From Ectobius pallidus (Eukaryota; Arthropoda; Insecta; Blattodea; Ectobiidae): a stretch of DNA of 64,000 nt. Below the pieces are notes generated by a model. It did not search any database, was not told the origin of the DNA, and saw only the letters and a list, made by a program, of their open reading frames with translations. The translations under genes and the position numbers were made by a program. The stretch spans positions 135,034,039 to 135,098,038 of the forward strand of contig CAXKWD010000006.1 in assembly GCA_964059195.1 (NCBI GenBank), given 5' to 3'. Of this stretch, positions 58,651-64,000 are shown one piece after another. Positions within the stretch are counted from its first letter, which is position 1. Each line of letters begins with the position of its first letter.

Positions 58651-59339
58651 CGAGGTAGAATCAAATGAAAACAGCAATTAATTTTTTTCCACTATTTTAC
58701 TGCAGGAAGAATGTTTGCATGTAATTTACATTATTTTTCAACATAGCCCCTCCCAGTTCAATGCACTTATGCTATCAGATAGGAAGTGCTTTAATACCGC
58801 ATGAGAAAATTTATTCTGGTTGACGCACTGTAGGCACTCATGCACCGCCGATTGGATATCTTCATCAGACTTGAACTTCTGTCCTCCAAGGAGCTCCTTT
58901 AATGGACTAAAGATGTGGAAATGGTGCCAAACCTGGCATTTATGGCAGATGTGGGAGGCACTTGAAGCACATATGTCGTCGATGGTTTTCATGGTTGCAC
59001 GAGCAGCATGAGGACAGGCGTTATCACGTTGAAGCAAAACACCTGCTCTCAGCAACCTCTTCGTTTTGTTACCATCAGATTTCCAAATCTTTGGTCCATT
59101 GAAGGATCTCCTTGGAGGGCAGAAGTTGAAATCTGATGAAGACGTTCAATTGATGGTGCAGGAGTGACTGCAACGTCAGACAAAATAATTTTTATCATGC
59201 GGTATCGAAACTCTTCTAAGTGCGTAAGTGTATTGAACTGGGATGGGACTATGTTTGAAAATAATGTACAAGTAAACATTCTTCCTGCAGTAAAATAGTG
59301 GAAAAAAATTAATTGCGGTTTTAATTTGATTCTCCCTCG
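58651..59339 (-). mobile_element. Fold-back mariner derivative, copy 2 (689 bp)
   Basis: TA-flanked element with ends CGAGGTAGAATCAAATGAAAA and CGAGGGAGAATCAAATTAAAA (inverted). Its reverse complement matches 6701-7388 through both arms and across the unusual central junction, where a sequence ending GGAAATCTGATGG runs into GTTGCTGAGAGCAGGTGTTTTG. Arms are about 58651-58927 and 59071-59339. The matching size (689 vs 688 bp) and identical junction show that the fold-back form itself transposed. Confidence 0.85.
58738..59055 (-). pseudogene. Mariner transposase C-terminal fragment
   Basis: A 105-codon open minus-strand frame containing QRDNACPHAARATMKTIDD (second catalytic Asp motif, usually HDNARPH) and HIFSPLKELLGGQKFKSDED, ending ALNWEGLC. 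The third catalytic Asp expected in LAPSDFH is replaced (WHHFH), so it could not catalyse transposition even if expressed. It lacks the entire N-terminal half. The opposite arm (59071-59279) encodes the C-terminus again in the other direction. Confidence 0.8.
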
Positions 59340-59514
59340 TACGTTTCATATCGGAGATAATGTCATAAAATTTTTAATCCAACTTGCTCTCTTTGATCCT
59401 TAATGTTTGTATATAAATATTCAACACAAACTATAACTCCAATTTAATAGAAAAATATTTGCAAAATAATGTGGTAATTAAAAACAATAACACTTAGGCA
59501 TCTTTGAAAGTACA

Positions 59515-60316
59515 GGGAAAGACCTGACGAAAAAGAAATAATTATATATCTGAAACTATTGCATTTATTGATGTGATGTTTTCAGGGTTACAAAGAGGAA
59601 CACGATGAGTTTCAATAAGCCTCTATGTGAGCACCATTTGTGGCCCGATACTCAATTTCGTGCCAAACACGCGAAAGCATCTCCGGTGTGACTAGTGCTA
59701 TTGCATCGTAGATTCGGCCACGCAAATCTGCATTATCGGTCACAGGAGTGCGATACACTTTGTCTTTCACAAAACCCCAGAGAAAGAAATCCAGTGGGGT
59801 CATGTCAGGTGACCTTGGTGGCCATGGTGTAGGTCCTTCTCTCCCATGGACTGTGGATTTTGGCATTTGCAGTTGTCTTGCCGCCTCACGAATGGATTTC
59901 CTCGGGCTTCTTACAAAAGCAGCCCGTACCCTTTCAATGTCATATCGTTTATGCGCGATTTCTTTGCCTTTCCCTCTGTGACTCAACATTACCTATCTCC
60001 AGAAATTACTTGTGCCATTGAAGGATGCTGTTTCGGGTGGGAGGAATTCGGCCTTTGTCTGTTTGGAAACGACGTTGTAGCCTACGCACAACTTGCATTC
60101 CCAGTTCTCAGAATAAGACTGACGCTGCGCAGAACAAGCTTTTTCTCGTTTCTCCCCGTGCAACAACAATGTGTATGCTCATGCGCATTACGGGATGCTA
60201 CAAAACAAAACTTTTTGAGTTTGTCTTTCTAACTGTGAAAATACTGAGGTAGTAACTGTAATAGTTTCTGACATATAATTATTTATTTTTCGTCAGGTCT
60301 TTCCCGGACACGGTGT
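59515..60316 (-). mobile_element. Internally deleted Tc1/mariner-type element
   Basis: Inverted ends GGGAAAGACCTGACGAAAAA at 59515 and, inverted, at 60286-60305, followed by further matches (AAATAATTAT). The right end extends outward to GGACACGGTGTA, while the left outer dozen bases are diverged or lost. The enclosed minus-strand open frame joins the N- and C-terminal parts of a transposase. A target TA is present at the right but not certain at the left. Confidence 0.75.
59612..59989 (-). pseudogene. Transposase with in-frame internal deletion (125 aa)
   Basis: Residues 1-49 contain a helix-turn-helix (FVRSPRKSIREAARQLQMPK, then STVH) as in the N-terminal DNA-binding domain of Tc1/mariner transposases. 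At residue 50 it passes directly into GPTPWPPRSPDMTPLDFF and LWGFVKDKVY, the region with the third catalytic acidic residue (Asp in TPLDFF). About 200 residues with the first two catalytic residues are missing. The frame is uninterrupted across the deletion and ends at a normal-looking C-terminus, so a protein could be made that might bind element ends without catalysing. Expression is unknown. Confidence 0.8.
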
Positions 60317-60737
60317 ATTAATACTGGAATTCCGTAGCGTTTATGAAAAGTCACGTTCTGCAGCCTGAAAAGGTTTCCTTTAAGCAATTTGTTTCACACA
60401 GAAGAGGTTTACCCGAGTAACTTTAGAATGCAAGAAGTCATGTGAAACTGGTATGGAATGTCTGTGGTTGTTGAGAGCAGTGGCGAGGCGGGACTCTTGA
60501 ATTACGGGAATCTCAACTGCATATTTGTAGCCACCTCTTGATTTATAGATACCTTTCGGAATGCAAAGAGTGAATCGATATCTCAAGGAGTATAAGAGTG
60601 TTTGTTATGCCTTTAATTTACCTATGATCGATTTTTGACTTCATTATAAATAAAATCAGGTAAACTGATGTAACAAAGTGCCAGTATGTTTTTGTTTAAT
60701 CAGTTATGATTGCAATTATGATATGCAGCATTCAAAA
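60317..60737. other. No supported gene
   Basis: No motif recognised. Confidence 0.5.
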
Positions 60738-60832
60738 AAAGTCAAATTGGCCGGTTTCGAGATTTGAACCATGGATCTCCAGAATATGAGGCCAAGACGT
60801 TACCATCTCAGCCACCTGGGTCAGTTAAGCGC
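60738..60832 (-). repeat. tRNA-derived SINE, CCAATTTGAC family
   Basis: The minus strand reads GACCCAGGTGGCTGAGATGG (A box TGGCTGAGATGG), a B box GGTTCAAATCTCG, then CCGGCCAATTTGACTTTTTT. Same family as 3837-3970 and 13539-13655. The body beyond the tRNA-like part is very short. Confidence 0.65.
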
Positions 60833-60973
60833 ATGTAAAGCAATAGTGTTATTGTCATTGCTAACTGTATTTTAATTGCCGAAGCCTTATAAGATCACAG
60901 TAAAACAATTGACTATGTTGTCATGATAACTGATTTGCATTTCATAAATTCTTTCGAATACGTATATTACCAT

Positions 60974-61490
60974 AAAATAGGCACTAAATTGAGCATTACT
61001 CCGAAACAGGTCAACCGATTTTATTCAATATCAACAGACGCCTCCCATGGACATTATAAATGTGTATACCAAGTTTCATAAAAATCCGGTAAAGCGTATT
61101 TGAGTTACCGCGTCTTTAAAATAGACACTAAATTGGGTTTTAATCCGGTACCAGTCAACAGATTAGGTTCAAATTCAATTGGCTACTTCTCATGGACGTC
61201 GTAAATGCGTATACCAAGTTTCATGGAAGTCAGATACAGCGTATTTGAGTTATGGCGCCTTTCTCTTAGAATGGCGCCATAACCTATTAAAATAGGCACT
61301 AAATTGGGCATTACTCCGGTACCGGTGAACCGATTTGGTTCAATATCAATAGGGTTCTTCCCATGGGCATTATAAATATGTTTTCCAAGTTTCATAAAAA
61401 TTCGAAAAGCGTATTTGAGTTATGGCGCGTACAGACACACGGACGGACAGACAGACATTTTTCGTCCCCACACACAATCTCATAAAGTAC
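60974..61490 (+). repeat. Three-unit tandem repeat ending in (GACA)n
   Basis: Units start at 60974, 61118 and 61289 with AAAATAGGCACTAAATTGGG (or near variants), each followed by CCGGTACCGGTCAACCGATT-like, CCCATGGACATTATAAAT-like, CCAAGTTTCATAAAAAT-like and GCGTATTTGAGTTATGGCG-like blocks. Periods are 144 and 171 bp; the second unit carries an extra palindromic TTATGGCGCC...GGCGCCATAA piece. The array ends with GGACAGACAGACATTTTTCG and AATCTCATAAAGTACC. A single inverted relative is at 10708-10935. Confidence 0.8.
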
Positions 61491-61817
61491 CATACAGGCA
61501 CTTAATAACCATGTTTATTTCTTTCATGTAAATTAAGATTGGCTGTCCACTACTTTTAATTATTTTAAGTAATTGTTATACGAAATTGAATTGAAATACA
61601 AGTTTTTAGAATGTATTCATTTATATACCTAATACTATCCTCTTCTACTTCTACAGATAAAGCTCTGATGGTAAGGAGAGTTTAAAATCTCGGATAGTTT
61701 TTTAATCAAAGCATATCCAAGCACTTTCTGCACACCTTACCAAAATTATAAACCGTACGACTAGTCTGTTTAGAAAATCTGTGGAATCCCTTATCGCACT
61801 TTAACTATTATAGGCTA

Positions 61818-62253
61818 CGAGGAATGGAGCATTAAGACATTGGCATCTATTTAATTTTTCTCAAAGGAAGGCGATCGTACTGTGAGATGTTGTATGTCAC
61901 GGGAGAGTGTGCCATCTCTAGGATATGGACACATCATTTAGTAACATTGTCGTGTACGGGTATACGAATAGACGCGATGGTAATTTAGTTGTGAGTCAGG
62001 TTCAGTGCAGAATAAATATGACAAGATGTGAACGGCATTATTACGTCAAAATTGTCACTATCCGAGGGAGAAATACCGCAGAGTTCTACAAGGAGCTGAT
62101 GGAAGCTTTATGGAATTTTTCCCATCCGTATCGAACTTTTAAGGGATCATGGAGTGGGAATGTATCCTTTTATGCTTCGAACTATCGGAACACATAAATG
62201 GTCCCACATTTTCAAAAGTAAAATAGCAGACATGATTTATGTCCCACCCCTCG
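61818..62253 (+). mobile_element. Internally deleted mariner element (436 bp)
   Basis: TA-flanked, with ends CGAGGAATGGAGCATTAAGA on the left and CGAGGGGTGGGACATAAATC on the right, inverted: clearly related over about 20 bp. It contains a plus-strand frame (61925-62197) resembling the mariner N-terminal DNA-binding domain and nothing of the catalytic part. Confidence 0.65.
61925..62197 (+). pseudogene. Mariner transposase N-terminal fragment
   Basis: A 90-codon frame whose middle, IRGRNTAEFYKELMEALW, followed by HPYRTFKGSW, resembles the helix-turn-helix of mariner transposases (RGR.A.EIYKEL......SYRTV.RW). The first 25 residues and the last 15 are not recognisable, and no catalytic motif follows before the right terminal repeat. 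It is probably a deletion remnant; the match is by eye and moderate. Confidence 0.5.
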
Positions 62254-62265
62254 TATATTTAACGT

Positions 62266-62346
62266 GAATGTTTCTGGGCGGGAATCGAACCCGGGTTTTC
62301 AGATTTGTGCGCGGGCGCCTGGAGCACTAGGCTCTCACAGGACCCA
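62266..62346 (-). repeat. tRNA-like SINE head
   Basis: The minus strand reads GGGTCCTGTGAGAGCCTAGT, then GCGCCCGCGCACAAATCTG and a perfect B box GGGTTCGATTCCC, then GCCCAGAAACATTC. Lengths between boxes fit a tRNA-like promoter. No body or target duplication identified; it lies 12 bp from the mariner element. Confidence 0.55.
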
Positions 62347-64000
62347 GACACATTCTAAATCTTCCACAATTCTTTAATATCGAAATACCCCTCCCACATC
62401 TGTTTTTTTTTTCACCAGTTGTGTGTCGATTTAATTGCTAGGTACTAGTGTAGGTTAGTTAAGTGTTTACAGTTTCTCTAGTTTATAGACTATTTTTAGT
62501 ATGAAATAGGAAAGTGTTTCATATTATTATACGAAATGTCTCCTAGAATAAAATCATGAATATTCGATGTACCTTTTCTCCAAAACTATCCTTGACAGAC
62601 ATATGACATTTTTATATGTTATAGATATGTACTTTGGCTATATACTGAAGTTTAGGTGTTTTAATTTAGCATTCAGATTTAATAAATTATAATTTTTTAC
62701 TATATTGAACTTTTTCTCTACACTTTACAACATATATTTCTCATTAAAGTGATTACAAAATTGAAATATGTAATTTTGAGAGCTTCAGTATATTCACAAT
62801 ATCTGGATAAACAAACTGTGAAAATTTCAAGACCCTACATGCAATAGAAATTCAGAAAAGATACATTAAGTAATTGAAAAATAAACTTACTCAAAACAGC
62901 CTCCGAAGTTGGAATATCAAAATAAGTCAGCCCCATAACTTGGTTCACCTTCCATACACAACATTTAAAAAAAATATTTAAAATATTTAGACTTAACAGT
63001 ACAGCAATGATTTGTAGCTCATTTTGAAGCTAGAACTTCAGAGTTATTTTTAAGCAATGAAAATAAAAAAGCATTTTTTGACCCAAAATCTCATTCCGGA
63101 TCCCCTTAATATATAACCTATGATAAGTAAGTATGTACAATGATCTTGTTTTTACCATAATGTTTAGAAGTCTTCACATAATTTTAAGGGAAGCGGCTCT
63201 TGCAACGCTTCGCCACTGGTTGGTGAGAACGCATTGGTGGGTCAAGTATGCAATCCCTTTCCTTCCTGGAGCTGCAGCACGTGAGGGTATGCCAGACCCT
63301 GCGTTCCACACCGTTCTCATTACTGCCAATCCTGTCTTCTGCATTTAAATATGCAATTAACTGGGCCAGGTGGCTCCCCAGAATAGATCGATCGCGCCAC
63401 CACTCTGCTGCTGCTGAGGAAGCGAATCCTGCTCCCTCGGGGGGGGGGGGGGGAGATGAAATAAATATTAACCATATTGTGATATATGAATTCAGGTTCT
63501 TTGAGGTGTATGCATTTCGATTTCCTATTATAATAAAATCTTGTATCTAAGTTCACTACGTCTGCATTGTTTACGCACTGGAGTTTTCTGGAACGCCCTG
63601 AAATCATATCGATTGCCAGAATAGAAAAGACCCTTCCACTAATTTCGAACGTTTTATATCGAATTTCAAAATCAGAGCTCGAAAAGTTAGTATAGACATT
63701 ACGCTTCAGAAATTGCTGCTAAGGATTGCGGTTTTTTCATTGGTAATCCCATGAAGAAAATGTAACGGATTATAAAGTAAGAACTACTTTCTTACTTGTG
63801 TTGTTAAAATTAAATTAATATTATCTCAGTTGTGAGATGAACAATCGAATGAATTGCCTGATTCTAATCAATGTTACCAATAACATATGAAAAACAGTTA
63901 ACCTAGTTCAGATAAATTAACATAAGAACAGAATAAATCAACTCCCTTGCACCGAATCGAAATTGTGTTTTTAATCAATGCACATTTATATTATTTTATG
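62347..64000. other. No supported gene; poly-G run
   Basis: AT-rich up to 63180. 63190-63460 is GC-richer, with overlapping frames on both strands (71, 100 and 95 codons) but no recognised motif, and a G-run at 63439-63453. Nothing recognised to the end of the window. Confidence 0.45.

Noticed and set aside
58738..59055. Active mariner transposase
   Set aside because: The N-terminal half is missing and the third catalytic Asp motif is altered.
61261..61285. Rho-independent terminator-like hairpin (TTATGGCGCC...GGCGCCATAA)
   Set aside because: It lies within a tandem-repeat unit in eukaryotic DNA; there is no bacterial context.
63190..63607. Overlapping frames on both strands in a GC-richer patch
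   Set aside because: No recognised motif; frames on opposite strands overlap and contain the poly-G run.

Overview
This 64 kb window looks like animal, most probably insect, nuclear DNA that is AT-rich (about one third G+C by eye) and almost entirely non-coding. No host gene, rRNA or functional tRNA could be supported. The longest open frames (110 to 138 codons) are random, low-complexity or inside transposons. The mix of mariner, hAT, pogo-like and Helitron elements, several tRNA-headed SINEs and decayed LINE fragments suggests an insect with a large repeat-rich genome. The many AGGCCT-centred motifs and one SINE core make me think of a cockroach-like (Blattodea) genome, but that is inference only.

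Layout. 1-10 kb: a small hAT-type element with an 8-bp target duplication, a Helitron with both ends (2254-2776), two SINEs, a fold-back mariner derivative (6701-7388) and a long terminal-inverted-repeat element (8105-8833). 10-20 kb: SINEs, a repeat that recurs inverted at 61 kb, a Helitron 3' end, and a hAT element (18116-19572) carrying a nested Helitron remnant. 20-31 kb: two sister hAT MITEs that differ in the number of internal 61-bp units, a GC-rich repeat, and long featureless DNA. 30.4-31.5 kb: an apparently perfect 820-bp palindrome centred on an (AT)n tract, next to a 255-bp fold-back element. 33-38 kb: a 1.34 kb hAT with a decayed transposase, and a decayed LINE reverse-transcriptase C-terminus. 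39-49 kb: three Helitron families; one copy is inserted exactly A|T inside another and the uninterrupted version is visible at 19.2 kb. 50-64 kb: SINEs, a MITE with perfect 37-bp ends, a pogo-like MITE, the second copy of the fold-back mariner derivative, two further internally deleted mariner-type elements, and a three-unit tandem repeat.

The mobile elements are nearly all non-autonomous: internally deleted, frameshifted or without coding sequence. None could supply its own transposase or reverse transcriptase from this window, so they depended on proteins encoded elsewhere. The most notable structures are the palindrome, the 'two C-termini head to head' mariner family found twice with the same internal junction, and the nested Helitrons with tandem 3' termini. 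All family assignments come from end motifs, target duplications and residual peptide motifs read by eye; no database search was run.
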